This document shows, piece by piece, positions 50,730-59,414 of a DNA stretch of 64,000 nucleotides (the first letter of the stretch is position 1; each line of letters opens with the position of its first letter). Below the pieces are notes generated by a model. It worked only from the letters and a program-made list of their open reading frames with translations. It had not been told where the DNA came from and ran no database searches. The DNA is from Cellulomonas dongxiuzhuiae (lineage in GTDB: Bacteria; Actinomycetota; Actinomycetes; Actinomycetales; Cellulomonadaceae), in NCBI RefSeq assembly GCF_018623035.1, contig NZ_CP076023.1, positions 2,480,001-2,544,000 of the forward strand, given 5' to 3'. The position numbers and the translations under genes were made by a program.

Positions 50730-51521
50730 TCAGGCTCGGGCGTCGCGCCACCTGACCCACGCTGCGGCGTTCGTCAGGTCGTAGTCCGGACCGCCCGCGC
50801 TGCAGGTGAACAGCCGCACGCCGGCAGCGAGCAGCTCGTCGCCGACCTCGTCGGGGTCCGACCCGTCGACGGCGAGGGAACGCGTGACGAGCGACGCGGT
50901 GTCCCGGCCGACCGCGGCGCCGTGCTCGTCGAGGATCGCGCTCTTGCGGCGCAGCGTCTCGACGTCGCCGAACGAGTGCCAGACGTCCGCGTGCTCGGCG
51001 ACCACGCGCAGCGTCTTGCGCTCACCGCCGCCGCCGATCATCACCGGGATGTCGCGGGTCGGCGTGGGGTTCGCCGCAGCCCAGCGTGCCCTGATGCGCG
51101 GCATCGCCGCCGCGAGGTCGGCGATGCGCGACCCCGCCGTGCCGAACTCGTACCCGAACTCGTCGTAGTCCCGCTCGAACCACCCGGCACCGATGCCGAG
51201 GATCAGCCGGCCGCCGCTGATGTGGTCCACGGTCCGCGCCATGTCGGCCAGCAGGTCGGGGTTCCGGTAGGAGTTGCACGTCACGAGCGCGCCGATCTCG
51301 ACACGGCTCGTCTGCTCGGCCCACGCACCCAGCATCGTCCAGCACTCGAAGTGCTTGCCGTCGGGGTCGCCGTAGAGCGGGAAGAAGTGGTCCCAGTTGA
51401 ACACGATGTCGACACCGAGGTCCTCGGCGCGCAGGACCGCGTCGCGGATCTGGCCGTAGTCGGCCTGCTGGGGCTGGATCTGGACGCCGACGCGCACGCC
51501 GGTCGCGGGGGTCTGGGTCAC
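50730..51521 (-). CDS. LLM-class F420-dependent oxidoreductase
   Basis: This 263-residue protein has the luciferase-like TIM barrel. Features are VQIQPQQADYGQIRDAVLRA, FNWDHFFPLYGD, IGALVTCNSYRNPDLLADM, ISGGRLILGIGAGWFERDY and IPVMIGGGGERKTLRVV, all typical of F420-using members. The GTG start at 51521 follows the lipoprotein operon region on the same strand. The substrate is not identifiable. F420 use is inferred from family resemblance. Confidence 0.9.
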   Translation of the reverse strand: MTQTPATGVRVGVQIQPQQADYGQIRDAVLRAEDLGVDIVFNWDHFFPLYGDPDGKHFECWTMLGAWAEQTSRVEIGALVTCNSYRNPDLLADMARTVDHISGGRLILGIGAGWFERDYDEFGYEFGTAGSRIADLAAAMPRIRARWAAANPTPTRDIPVMIGGGGERKTLRVVAEHADVWHSFGDVETLRRKSAILDEHGAAVGRDTASLVTRSLAVDGSDPDEVGDELLAAGVRLFTCSAGGPDYDLTNAAAWVRWRDARA

Positions 51522-51564
51522 GGGGTCACGCTAGCGCGCGGTCCCCGCCGGGGCGCGGGCTGAC

Positions 51565-53304
51565 TCACTGGTAGGTGACGAGGTCCGGCACCGGCTGCAC
51601 CTGGTACGTCTGCGCCGGGTCCAGCATCGGGACGTCCTCGTCGTAGAAGTTCTTCCAGCCCCAGTGCACGTTCGGCGCGCCGTTGCGCAGCGCCGCCCAC
51701 GTGCCGGCCTTGGCCGGCTGGCCGCCCTGCCCGTCGACGTGGATGAGCGGAGCCAGCTCGTCGTGCGACGTGTCGAGCCGCTCGCGGTCGGAGATCATCC
51801 GCAGCGAGAACTGGTGCAGCACGAACATCTTCTGCGGCAGGTTCCGGTCCCGCGTGAGCTGCGCCAGCCAGGCGGCGGTCGCGTTCACCTCGTCGATGCC
51901 GACCGAGCCGATCTGGCGCAGGTGCACCTGGTCGGGCGCCAGCCGCCACTCCGGGTCCAGCGCGAGCCCCACGTGCGGCAGCTCGAGCAGCTCGGTGTAC
52001 GCCCGCGCCTGGGTGACGAAGTCCTGACGGCCCGGCTGCAGGTCGAGCAGGACGTACTGACCGGCGGCACCGGCCGCGTCGACGAGCGGGCGCAGGTCGT
52101 CCACCGACCGCTTGCGCGAGTAGGTGCCGTCGTCCTCGGGCCCCGCCGACGCGATGGACGCGATGATCTCGACGGCGGGCACCACCGTGTCCGCGGTCAG
52201 GCCCCGGTAGAGGTCCGCGTGCTGGGCGGCGCGGGTCAGCGTCGCCGGCACGTCCTGCTCCCCCAGCACGCCGAGCGCACCCGACCCGGGGGTGCCGTAC
52301 AGGGCGACGTACCGCTTGCCGGGCTGCCCCGCGACCGCCGGGAAGACGACCTGCCCGCCGCCGGGGAGCTCGACCCCCGTGCGTGCGGTCGCCGTGCGTG
52401 CCGCCAGGATCTCGGGCGTCCCGAAGGTCTCCCCGAAGGCGATCACCGACGTCGGTGCGGCCGCCGCGACGGCCTGCACCGCGCCCGACGTCGCCCGGGG
52501 GTCACCGCCCGGCACGTCCGCGACCGGGACCCCGAGGGCGCGCAGCGTCGCGGCCGCCGCGGCCGGGACCGCGCCGTCCGCGAGCGCGAGCACGCCCGTG
52601 GCGACGACCGGCGCCGTGGGTGGGAGCGTCGTGGCGACGTCGCCCGGTGCGGGTGCGACGGACGGGTCGCTCGGCACGTCGGCCGGCGCCGGCGCCTGGC
52701 CCTCGGGCACGAGCACCGCGGGAGCGGGACGCGTCAGGGCCCGCACCGCGGCCGTCTCGCCCCCGGCGGGCACCGGCGTGACGTCACCGAAGGGCACCCC
52801 GGTGGCCTGCGTGAGCGCGTCGGCGTCGGCACCGGCTGGCACCGCGACCGCCGCCACGTCGGCGGGCAGCGCCTCGGTCGTGACCTCCCCCACGACGAGC
52901 GCGTGCTGCGCACGGAGCCGCGTGAGCTCGGCCGCGACGTCGACCCCGTCGGCCGCCAGGAGGACGGGCGCGCCCGTCGCCACGGCCGCGGACGCCGCCG
53001 TGAGCACGGCACCGGCGTCACCGGCCGCCGCGAGCACGACGACCGGTGCGGACTCCAGCAGCGCGACGGACGTCGCCAGCGCGACCTGCGGGTCGTCGCC
53101 CGTGACGACGGAGGCAGGCGGAGGGCCGGCCGGTGTGGCGCTCAGGGGCTCCGGGGTCGGCGACGCGGTGACCGCCGGGGAGGTCGAGGGGGTGGCCACG
53201 TCGGCCGTCCCCCAGCTGCACCCGGCCAGGAGCGCGACGACGAGCGCTCCCGTCACGGTCGTCGCGCGCAGCCGCGCACCACCCATCTGCTCCACCACGT
53301 GCAC
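51565..53304 (-). CDS. Large lipoprotein with wall-binding-like repeats and barrel-like C-terminus
   Basis: This 579-residue protein starts at GTG 53304 (AGGGG upstream). The lipobox LLAGC has Cys about 29, so it should be lipid-anchored outside the membrane. Residues about 60-380 contain Ala/Val-rich units such as APVLLAADGVDVAAELTRL and LVVGEVTTEALP, which resemble cell-wall-binding-repeat-2 units. The C-terminal 200 residues (QYVLLDLQPGRQDF, VGLALDPEWRL, MFVLHQFSLRMI, PNVHWGWKNFYDED) read like a TIM-barrel glycosidase-like domain, but no catalytic pair is certain. I do not recognise a named family. Confidence 0.75.
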   Translation of the reverse strand: MHVVEQMGGARLRATTVTGALVVALLAGCSWGTADVATPSTSPAVTASPTPEPLSATPAGPPPASVVTGDDPQVALATSVALLESAPVVVLAAAGDAGAVLTAASAAVATGAPVLLAADGVDVAAELTRLRAQHALVVGEVTTEALPADVAAVAVPAGADADALTQATGVPFGDVTPVPAGGETAAVRALTRPAPAVLVPEGQAPAPADVPSDPSVAPAPGDVATTLPPTAPVVATGVLALADGAVPAAAAATLRALGVPVADVPGGDPRATSGAVQAVAAAAPTSVIAFGETFGTPEILAARTATARTGVELPGGGQVVFPAVAGQPGKRYVALYGTPGSGALGVLGEQDVPATLTRAAQHADLYRGLTADTVVPAVEIIASIASAGPEDDGTYSRKRSVDDLRPLVDAAGAAGQYVLLDLQPGRQDFVTQARAYTELLELPHVGLALDPEWRLAPDQVHLRQIGSVGIDEVNATAAWLAQLTRDRNLPQKMFVLHQFSLRMISDRERLDTSHDELAPLIHVDGQGGQPAKAGTWAALRNGAPNVHWGWKNFYDEDVPMLDPAQTYQVQPVPDLVTYQ

Positions 53305-53482
53305 CCGGCCCCTTTTCCGTCGCTCCGGCGGCGTGCTCGCCGCCGGCGAGCCACTGTAGGCAGGTCGGCCGGCCCTCGCCCGCCCGGCCAAGCGGTGCGA
53401 TCCGGGACGGATCCCCCGCCGCGGCGCGCCCGACGTGGGCTCGGACCTGCGTCGACACCCTCCGGGAGGGCATCATCCGACG

Positions 53483-54544
53483 ATGGACGAGTCCTCCCCC
53501 ACGCCCGCCCCCGACGGCCGGACCGCGCACGAGCGACCCGGCGTGTACGCCACACCGGGCGCGGGTTTCGAACGTGACACCCGCTACCTGACCACCCGCA
53601 TCACGGCCGACGGACGCGACGGGTGGCCGGTCGAGGCCGGCCGCTACCGGCTGGTCGTGTCGCGCGCGTGCCCGTGGGCCAGCCGGGCGATCGTCGTGCG
53701 GCGGGTGCTGGGCCTGGAGGACGCGCTGTCGATGGGGGTGTGCGGGCCGACCCACGACGAGCGCTCGTGGACCTTCGATCTCGACCGCGGCGGCGTGGAC
53801 CCCGTCCTGGGCGTCGAGCGGCTGCGGGACGCCTACCTCGTGCGCGACCCGCGGTACGCCCGCGGGATCACCGTGCCCGCGATCGTCGACGTGCCGACGG
53901 GCGCCGTGGTGACCAACGACTTCGCGCAGATCACGCTCGACCTGTCGACGCAGTGGACCACCCACCACCGGCCCGGCGCACCCGACCTGTACCCCGAGGC
54001 GCTGCGCGGCGAGATCGACGAGCTGGGCGACGAGATCTACCGCGACGTCAACAACGGCGTCTACCGGTGCGGGTTCGCCGGCTCGCAGGAGACCTACGAC
54101 CGCGCGTTCACGCGCCTGTTCGACGCGCTGGACCGCCTCGAGGCGCGGCTGACGCGCCGGCGCTACCTGGTCGGCGACACGATCACCGAGGCCGACGTGC
54201 GCCTGTTCACCACGCTCGTGCGGTTCGACGCGGTCTACCACGGGCACTTCAAGTGCAACCGGCACCGACTGACGGAGATGCCGGCGCTGTGGGCGTACGC
54301 GCGTGACCTGTTCCAGACGCCCGGCTTCGGGGACACCGTCGACTTCGTGGACATCAAGCGGCACTACTACGAGGTCCACCGCGACATCAACCCGTCCGGC
54401 ATCGTGCCGCGCGGGCCCGAGCTGCGCGGGTGGCGGACGCCGCACGGCCGCGAGGCCCTCGGCGGGCGACCGTTCGGCGACGGGACGCCGCCCGGTCCCG
54501 TGCGGGACGGCGAGCGGGTCCCGGCCGGGCACGGAGCCGGGTGA
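53483..54544 (+). CDS. Glutathionyl-hydroquinone reductase-like (ECM4/YqjG) protein
   Basis: This 353-residue Xi-class GST homologue has a thioredoxin-like domain with the catalytic motif SRACPWASR, followed by the helical domain with GFAGSQETYDRAF, RYLVGDTITEADVRLFTTLV and FKCNRHRLTEMPALWAYARD. Actinobacteria generally make mycothiol rather than glutathione, so the true thiol partner may be mycothiol. ATG start at 53483. The neighbour is a convergent CYTH gene after 15 nt. No quinone pathway gene was seen. Confidence 0.9.
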   Translation: MDESSPTPAPDGRTAHERPGVYATPGAGFERDTRYLTTRITADGRDGWPVEAGRYRLVVSRACPWASRAIVVRRVLGLEDALSMGVCGPTHDERSWTFDLDRGGVDPVLGVERLRDAYLVRDPRYARGITVPAIVDVPTGAVVTNDFAQITLDLSTQWTTHHRPGAPDLYPEALRGEIDELGDEIYRDVNNGVYRCGFAGSQETYDRAFTRLFDALDRLEARLTRRRYLVGDTITEADVRLFTTLVRFDAVYHGHFKCNRHRLTEMPALWAYARDLFQTPGFGDTVDFVDIKRHYYEVHRDINPSGIVPRGPELRGWRTPHGREALGGRPFGDGTPPGPVRDGERVPAGHGAG

Positions 54545-54559
54545 CGCCACCGCAGCAGG

Positions 54560-55192
54560 TCAGAAGCCGGTCATCCGGTGGTCGTGGCCGAAGCCCGGCA
54601 GGAACGTCGGCCCGCGCTGCGCGAGCTCGGCGGCCCACGCGTCCGCCCAGCGGGCGAACGGCGCGTGCGCCAGCCCGTCGTTCGCGAACCGCGGGTCCGT
54701 GGTCACCTCGGTGACGCAGAAGTCCGGGATCGCGAGGTCGGTGACCGGCCCGCCGCGCTCGACCTCGGCGACGACGAGGGGCGCGTTGGCACCGGCGAAC
54801 ACGTCGACGACCCAGCCGTCCTCCCCCAGCCACACCGAGTGCCGGATCTTCGCGACCCGGGCGCCGCCGCGCCGCACCATCTGGACGCCCACCTGCGGGT
54901 CGATCTCGCGCTCCGCCTCGTAGCGGGTCCCGCCGTTCATCGGCCCCTTGACCGTGACCGCGCAGAAGTCCACCCGGTCGGCGTACCGCTCGAGGAGCGT
55001 CACCTCGTCGAGATCGACGTCCACTCCCGCGACCGCGGAGGCCTGCGCACGCACGCGCAGCGCGTACCCCTCGTCGGCCAGGTAGTAGCTCTGGACGATC
55101 AGCGCCGGCTCCGCGTCGAGCAGCCCGGCGGGGACGTCGCGCACGAGGAACCGTCGCTCGAACTCGAAGTCGCCGTTCCCCGTGTCGCTCAT
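54560..55192 (-). CDS. CYTH-domain protein
   Basis: This 210-residue protein has the CYTH signature near the start (FEFERRFLV, an ExExR variant of ExExK), alternating basic/acidic strands (ALRVRAQAS, AVTVKGPMNGGTRYEAEREI, KIRHSVW, WVVDVFAGANAPLVVAEVE) and a C-terminal helix. CYTH enzymes act on triphosphates such as thiamine triphosphate, polyphosphate or ATP through a tunnel of charged residues. Which one applies cannot be told here. The ATG at 55192 fits the family N-terminus better than the longer reading. Confidence 0.88.
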   Translation of the reverse strand: MSDTGNGDFEFERRFLVRDVPAGLLDAEPALIVQSYYLADEGYALRVRAQASAVAGVDVDLDEVTLLERYADRVDFCAVTVKGPMNGGTRYEAEREIDPQVGVQMVRRGGARVAKIRHSVWLGEDGWVVDVFAGANAPLVVAEVERGGPVTDLAIPDFCVTEVTTDPRFANDGLAHAPFARWADAWAAELAQRGPTFLPGFGHDHRMTGF

Positions 55193-55501
55193 GGCCACCC
55201 GTCCGTGCCCCGACGGCCCCGGCGACCGTCTGCGCACACCGTACCGACCCCGCCGGGCCGACCCCGCGCAGCCCGGTCCACCAGGGCGCGATCACGGGCG
55301 TGTGTGCGCCGCGACGGACCCCAGGGCAGCTCCGTGGCGGGCCCCTGACCTGCGGCGACACCGCCGCGCCGCGGTCCGGGGCGCCAGGTGTGAGACAGTT
55401 GCCCCCAGAGGCAGCGCGATCGACCGCGCGCCCGCGTCGTGGAGTCCCCCCGGGAATCGTGCGGCGGACCCTGACGTCAACAGCCCGAGAGGCACCATCC
55501 T
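55193..55501. other. Divergent intergenic region with long helicase leader
   Basis: This 309-nt region separates the CYTH gene (minus) and the DEAD-box helicase (plus). No open reading frame with a convincing ribosome binding site was seen. A GC-rich 120-nt stretch before the helicase, with GAGAGGC about 10 nt before its GTG, may be a structured 5' leader of the kind common on cold-induced helicase mRNAs. No known riboswitch was recognised. Confidence 0.4.
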
Positions 55502-57154
55502 GTGACCACCTTCACCGACCTCGGCGTGCCCGAGGTGCTGGTTCGCGCGCTCGCGGACCAGCAGATCACCACCCCCTTCCCCATCCAGACCGCGACGCTG
55601 CCCGACACGCTGCGCGGCGCTGACGTGCTCGGCCGCGGGCGCACCGGCTCAGGCAAGACCCTCGCGTTCGCCCTGCCCGTCGTGACGCGCCTCGCCGCGT
55701 CCGGCACGCCGCGCCGCGCGCGCCGCCCCCGTGCGCTGGTGCTGTGCCCCACGCGTGAGCTCGCGACCCAGATCGAGGCCGTGTTCGCCCCGCTGGCCAA
55801 GGCCGCGGGCCTGCGCACCGCCGTGGTCTTCGGTGGCGTCGCGCAGTCGCGCCAGGTCACCGCCCTGGACCGCGGCGTCGACGTGCTCGTCGCGTGCCCC
55901 GGCCGCCTCGAGGACCTGCTCCGCCAGAACCTGGTCACGCTCGACGGCATCGAGATCACCGTGCTCGACGAGGCCGACCACATGGCCGACCTGGGCTTCC
56001 TGCCGGTCGTGCGGCGCCTCATGGACCGCACCCCGAAGCGCGGGCAGCGCCTGCTGTTCTCGGCGACGCTGGACAACGGTGTCGGCACGCTCGTCGACCG
56101 CTACCTGACGACGCCCGTCGAGCACGCGGTCGACCCGGCCGCCCAGACCGTGGTCGCCAGCACGCACCACGTGCTCGAGGTCGCCGACGCCGCCGCCAAG
56201 AAGGCCGTCGTGGAGATGCTCGCGGCGGGCTCCGGCCGTCGCGTGCTGTTCATGCGCACCAAGCACCACGCGAAGAAGCTCGCACGCCAGCTCACGCTCG
56301 CGGGCATCCCCGCGGTCGACCTGCACGGCAACCTCGGCCAGGGGGCGCGCGAGCGCAACCTCGCCGCGTTCTCCTCCGGTGAGGCCCGGGTGCTCGTCGC
56401 GACCGACATCGCGGCGCGCGGCATCCACGTCGACGAGGTCGAGCTCGTCGTGCACGTCGACCCGCCGGCCGAGCACAAGGCGTACCTGCACCGCTCGGGC
56501 CGCACGGCCCGCGCCGGGGCGTCGGGCACGGTCCTGACGCTCCAGCTGCCCGAGCAGCGCGCCGACGTGCGCGCGATGACGCGCGCCGCGGGCATCACCG
56601 TGACGCCCGTCTCGGTGCGCCCCGGTGACGCGCTCGTGCGTCAGCTCGCCGACGCACCCGGGACGGTCGGCGCCGACAACGGCGGCACGCCCGCCCCGAC
56701 GACGTACGTGGCTGCTCCCGCGACGTCGGACGACCGCCCCACCTCCGCGGGCGGCGGGCGGTCCGGCGGTGGCCAGCAGAGCGCGGGCCGCGGCCAGGCG
56801 GCCACGCGCGGCCGGTCCACGTCCGCGCGGGGCCAGGCCTCGCCGGGCCGCGGCCGCTCCCCGCAGGAGGCCGGTAGCCCCCGTGCCGCGTCCCAGACCG
56901 ACGGTGCCGCACGGCGCCGCACCGGCACGCGCGCCGCGGCGCGGCCGGCCGGTCCTGCCGTCGTCTGGACCTCGGGCGGGCCCGACGCCGTGCGCAGCCA
57001 CGACCCGCGCACGACCACGACGCCGCAGCGCGGCACCGGTCCGTCGGCCGGGCGCGACGGGGGCTCGGCGCCGTCCGACGCCGCCGGTGCGCCCCGTCGT
57101 CGGCGCGGTGGCCGCGGTCGCAGCCGCTCCGGCGCGGGCAGCTCCGCCGCCTGA
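55502..57154 (+). CDS. DEAD-box RNA helicase
   Basis: This 550-residue helicase has the motifs in order: Q motif (FPIQTATLP), I (GRTGSGKT), Ia (PTRELATQI), II (LDEADHM, DEAD), III (SAT), and in the second domain LVATDIAARGIHVD and HRSGRTARAG. The last 170 residues are a basic Gly/Arg/Ser-rich tail that probably binds RNA. The GTG at 55502 starts directly at TTFTDLGVP. It is likely involved in ribosome assembly or mRNA decay at low temperature, as for CsdA/RhlE relatives. A strong terminator follows. Confidence 0.95.
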   Translation: MTTFTDLGVPEVLVRALADQQITTPFPIQTATLPDTLRGADVLGRGRTGSGKTLAFALPVVTRLAASGTPRRARRPRALVLCPTRELATQIEAVFAPLAKAAGLRTAVVFGGVAQSRQVTALDRGVDVLVACPGRLEDLLRQNLVTLDGIEITVLDEADHMADLGFLPVVRRLMDRTPKRGQRLLFSATLDNGVGTLVDRYLTTPVEHAVDPAAQTVVASTHHVLEVADAAAKKAVVEMLAAGSGRRVLFMRTKHHAKKLARQLTLAGIPAVDLHGNLGQGARERNLAAFSSGEARVLVATDIAARGIHVDEVELVVHVDPPAEHKAYLHRSGRTARAGASGTVLTLQLPEQRADVRAMTRAAGITVTPVSVRPGDALVRQLADAPGTVGADNGGTPAPTTYVAAPATSDDRPTSAGGGRSGGGQQSAGRGQAATRGRSTSARGQASPGRGRSPQEAGSPRAASQTDGAARRRTGTRAAARPAGPAVVWTSGGPDAVRSHDPRTTTTPQRGTGPSAGRDGGSAPSDAAGAPRRRRGGRGRSRSGAGSSAA

Positions 57155-57171
57155 CGCACGCCCACGCACGC

Positions 57172-57226
57172 CGAGCCCGGAGCTCGGCGGTCCCTGACGC
57201 ATCAGGACCGTCGAGCTCCGGGCTCG
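57172..57226. terminator. Bidirectional terminator between helicase and sigma factor genes
   Basis: A 22-bp stem (57172-57193 with 57205-57226, one G/T wobble) has arms beginning cgagcccggagctcg. It sits between two convergent genes, with an 11-nt loop. Confidence 0.88.
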
Positions 57227-57263
57227 CTGCTGCCCGGCCCCGCGTCTGGCGCGGCCGGGCCCG

Positions 57264-58286
57264 TCAGTCCAGGTGGGCCGGCAGGCCGAACCGCGCGAAC
57301 AGCTCGGCCCCGAACCACACGGTCACGTGCCTGACCCCGTCGTCCGTCACCGTGACCTGCTGCACCTGGAACGCCGCGTGACGCCCCTGCGCGTCGCGCA
57401 TGTACATCGCGAACGCCGGCAGCCCGTTGGCCGCCGTCGGCACCATCCGCATGTCGCCCGGGCCCTGCGCCGGGCACCACGTGCCGATGAGCTCGCCCAC
57501 CGCCTGCGGGCCCGTGTACCAGCCGGGGAACGGGGGCATCTCCCACACCACGTCCGCCGCGAGCAGGTCCACGATGGCGGCGATGTCGTACGCCTCGAAG
57601 GCCGCGACGTACCTTTCGACCAGCGCCCGGTGGCGCGGGTCCGTCGGCTCCATCGGCGTCAGGTGCTGCACGTTCGCCATGTGCGCACGCGCTCGCTGCA
57701 GCGTGGAGTTCACGGCGGCGACCGACAGGTCGAGCGCGTCCGCGACCTCGGCCGCCGACCACGCGAGGACGTCGCGCAGCAGCAGGACGGCCCGCTGCTG
57801 CGCCGTCAGGTGCTGCAGCGCGGCGACGAACGCGAGGCGCACCGAGTCGCGGTGCACGGTCGTCTCGGCGGGGTCCACGGGCGGCTGCGCCCACACCAGC
57901 GCGTCCGGCAGCGGCTCGAGCCACGGCGTGCCGAGGTCCTCGCGCGGCTGGTCCCGCGGGTCGGCGGCCGGTGCGCCGAGCCCCGTCGGCAGCGGGCGGC
58001 GGCGCCGACCCTCGAGGTGCGTCAGGCACGTGTTGGTCGCGATGCGGAACACCCAGGTGCGCAGCGACGAGCGGTTCTCGAAGCCGCGCATCGCACGCCA
58101 CGCCCGCAGGTACGTCTCCTGGAGCATGTCCTCGGCGTCGTGCACCGAGCCCGTCATGCGGTAGCAGTGCGCGAGGATCTCGCGCCGCATGGGGGCGAGC
58201 CGCTCGGCGAACTCGTCGGCGGTCAGGTCACCGGGTGCGGCGTTCGGCGCGGCCCCGGACGGGTGTGCGGGTGTGGTCGTCGTCAC
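57264..58286 (-). CDS. ECF sigma factor with C-terminal SnoaL-like domain
   Basis: This 340-residue sigma-70 family protein has region 2 (LAPMRREILAHCYRMTGSV, DAEDMLQETYLRAWRAMRGF) and region 4 (FVAALQHLTAQQRAVLLLRD, VADALDLSVAAVNSTLQRAR). A SnoaL/NTF2-like domain of about 120 residues follows (VERYVAAFEAYDIAAIVDLL, PPFPGWYTGPQAV). This layout resembles mycobacterial SigG and the TIGR02960 group, in which the tail modulates activity instead of an anti-sigma factor. No anti-sigma gene is adjacent. GTG start at 58286. The VOC gene is divergent 107 nt away and may be a target. Confidence 0.92.
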   Translation of the reverse strand: MTTTTPAHPSGAAPNAAPGDLTADEFAERLAPMRREILAHCYRMTGSVHDAEDMLQETYLRAWRAMRGFENRSSLRTWVFRIATNTCLTHLEGRRRRPLPTGLGAPAADPRDQPREDLGTPWLEPLPDALVWAQPPVDPAETTVHRDSVRLAFVAALQHLTAQQRAVLLLRDVLAWSAAEVADALDLSVAAVNSTLQRARAHMANVQHLTPMEPTDPRHRALVERYVAAFEAYDIAAIVDLLAADVVWEMPPFPGWYTGPQAVGELIGTWCPAQGPGDMRMVPTAANGLPAFAMYMRDAQGRHAAFQVQQVTVTDDGVRHVTVWFGAELFARFGLPAHLD

Positions 58287-58393
58287 ACCACGACGGTAGC
58301 CGCGACCACCGACACGGCACACCCCCGATGACCCGTGACGTCGGCGCGGGTCGGCACCGGTGTCGCCGCACCCCGCACCCGGCAGGAGCGCCC

Positions 58394-58795
58394 GTGGACC
58401 GCATCCTCTTCGTCACCCTCCCGGTCCACGACGTCGCGACCTCGCGCTCGTTCTACACCGGGCTCGGGCTCCCGGTGAACGAGATGTTCAGCGACGAGCA
58501 GATCGTCTGCGTGGTCGTCTCGGACACGATCTGCGTGATGCTCATGGACCGCGACCGGTTCGCCGACTTCACGCCCCTGCCGGTCGCCGACGCCCGCACG
58601 GGCACGCAGGTCCTGCTCTGCCTGACCACGTCGTCCCACGCCGAGGTCGACGCGCTCGTCACGGCTGCGCTCGCGCGTGGCGGCTCGGAGTTCCGGCCGC
58701 CCCAGGACGACGGGTCGATGTACGCACGCGCGGTCGCCGACCCGGACGGGCACGTCTGGGAGCTCCTGCACGTGGACCACGCGGCGGGCGCCTGA
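58394..58795 (+). CDS. VOC-family (glyoxalase-fold) protein
   Basis: This 133-residue protein has two beta-alpha-beta-beta-beta modules: ILFVTLPVHDVATSRSFYTG, LGLPVNEMFSDEQIV, and later YARAVADPDGHVWELLHVD. This is the pattern of glyoxalase/bleomycin-resistance/extradiol dioxygenase relatives similar to PhnB/YaeR types. The GTG has an AGGAG ribosome binding site 6 nt upstream. It is divergent from the SnoaL-tailed sigma factor. Substrate unknown. Confidence 0.9.
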   Translation: MDRILFVTLPVHDVATSRSFYTGLGLPVNEMFSDEQIVCVVVSDTICVMLMDRDRFADFTPLPVADARTGTQVLLCLTTSSHAEVDALVTAALARGGSEFRPPQDDGSMYARAVADPDGHVWELLHVDHAAGA

Positions 58796-58832
58796 ACCAC
58801 CGCCGTCGCGGCCGCGTGCCAGACTCGCGCTC

Positions 58833-59339
58833 ATGCCCGCGCACCCCGACGCCTACGAGCCGGACGACCACCTGGACGAGCGCACGCTGCTCGTCGCCGC
58901 CGCGTACGTCGTCCTGCGCCGGGCCGGCGAGAGCGGCGACGAGGTGCTCCTGCAGCGTCGCGCGGGCACCGGCTACATGGACGGGAGCTGGGCCGTGCTG
59001 GCCGGCCACGTCGACCCGGGCGAGTCCGTGCACGAGGCCGCCGTCCGCGAGGCGGCGGAGGAGGCTGGCGTCGTCGTGCCCGTGGCCGCACTGCGCCCCC
59101 TGACCGCGATCCACCGGTTCGTCCGCGGCGGACCGCAGGTCGAGCAGCGCGTCGACGTCTTCTTCGAGGTGACGGTGTGGAGCGGCGAGCCCACGCTCCG
59201 CGAGGCCCACCGCGCCGCCGCGATGGGCTGGTTCCCGCTGCACGACCTGCCGGACCCCGTCGTGCCGCACGAGCGCGTCGTGCTGGACCTGCTGGCGGCC
59301 GGCGCGCCCGTGCCCGCGGTGCTCTCGCTGCCCCGCTGA
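58833..59339 (+). CDS. NUDIX hydrolase
   Basis: This 168-residue protein has a complete Nudix box, GHVDPGESVHEAAVREAAEE followed by AGV, near residues 59-81. It also has LLQRRAGTGYMDGSWAVLA before and MGWFPLHDLPDPVVPHER after. It hydrolyses a nucleoside diphosphate linked to some group; the substrate is not readable. It follows the VOC gene by 37 nt and precedes an AAA ATPase gene on the same strand. Confidence 0.94.
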   Translation: MPAHPDAYEPDDHLDERTLLVAAAYVVLRRAGESGDEVLLQRRAGTGYMDGSWAVLAGHVDPGESVHEAAVREAAEEAGVVVPVAALRPLTAIHRFVRGGPQVEQRVDVFFEVTVWSGEPTLREAHRAAAMGWFPLHDLPDPVVPHERVVLDLLAAGAPVPAVLSLPR

Positions 59340-59414
59340 GGCGAGCGGGTGGAACTCGCGCGTCCGGCCCTGCGGCCACCTCGGGCAGGTCGCACGCACC
59401 GCTAGCGTGGCGGC

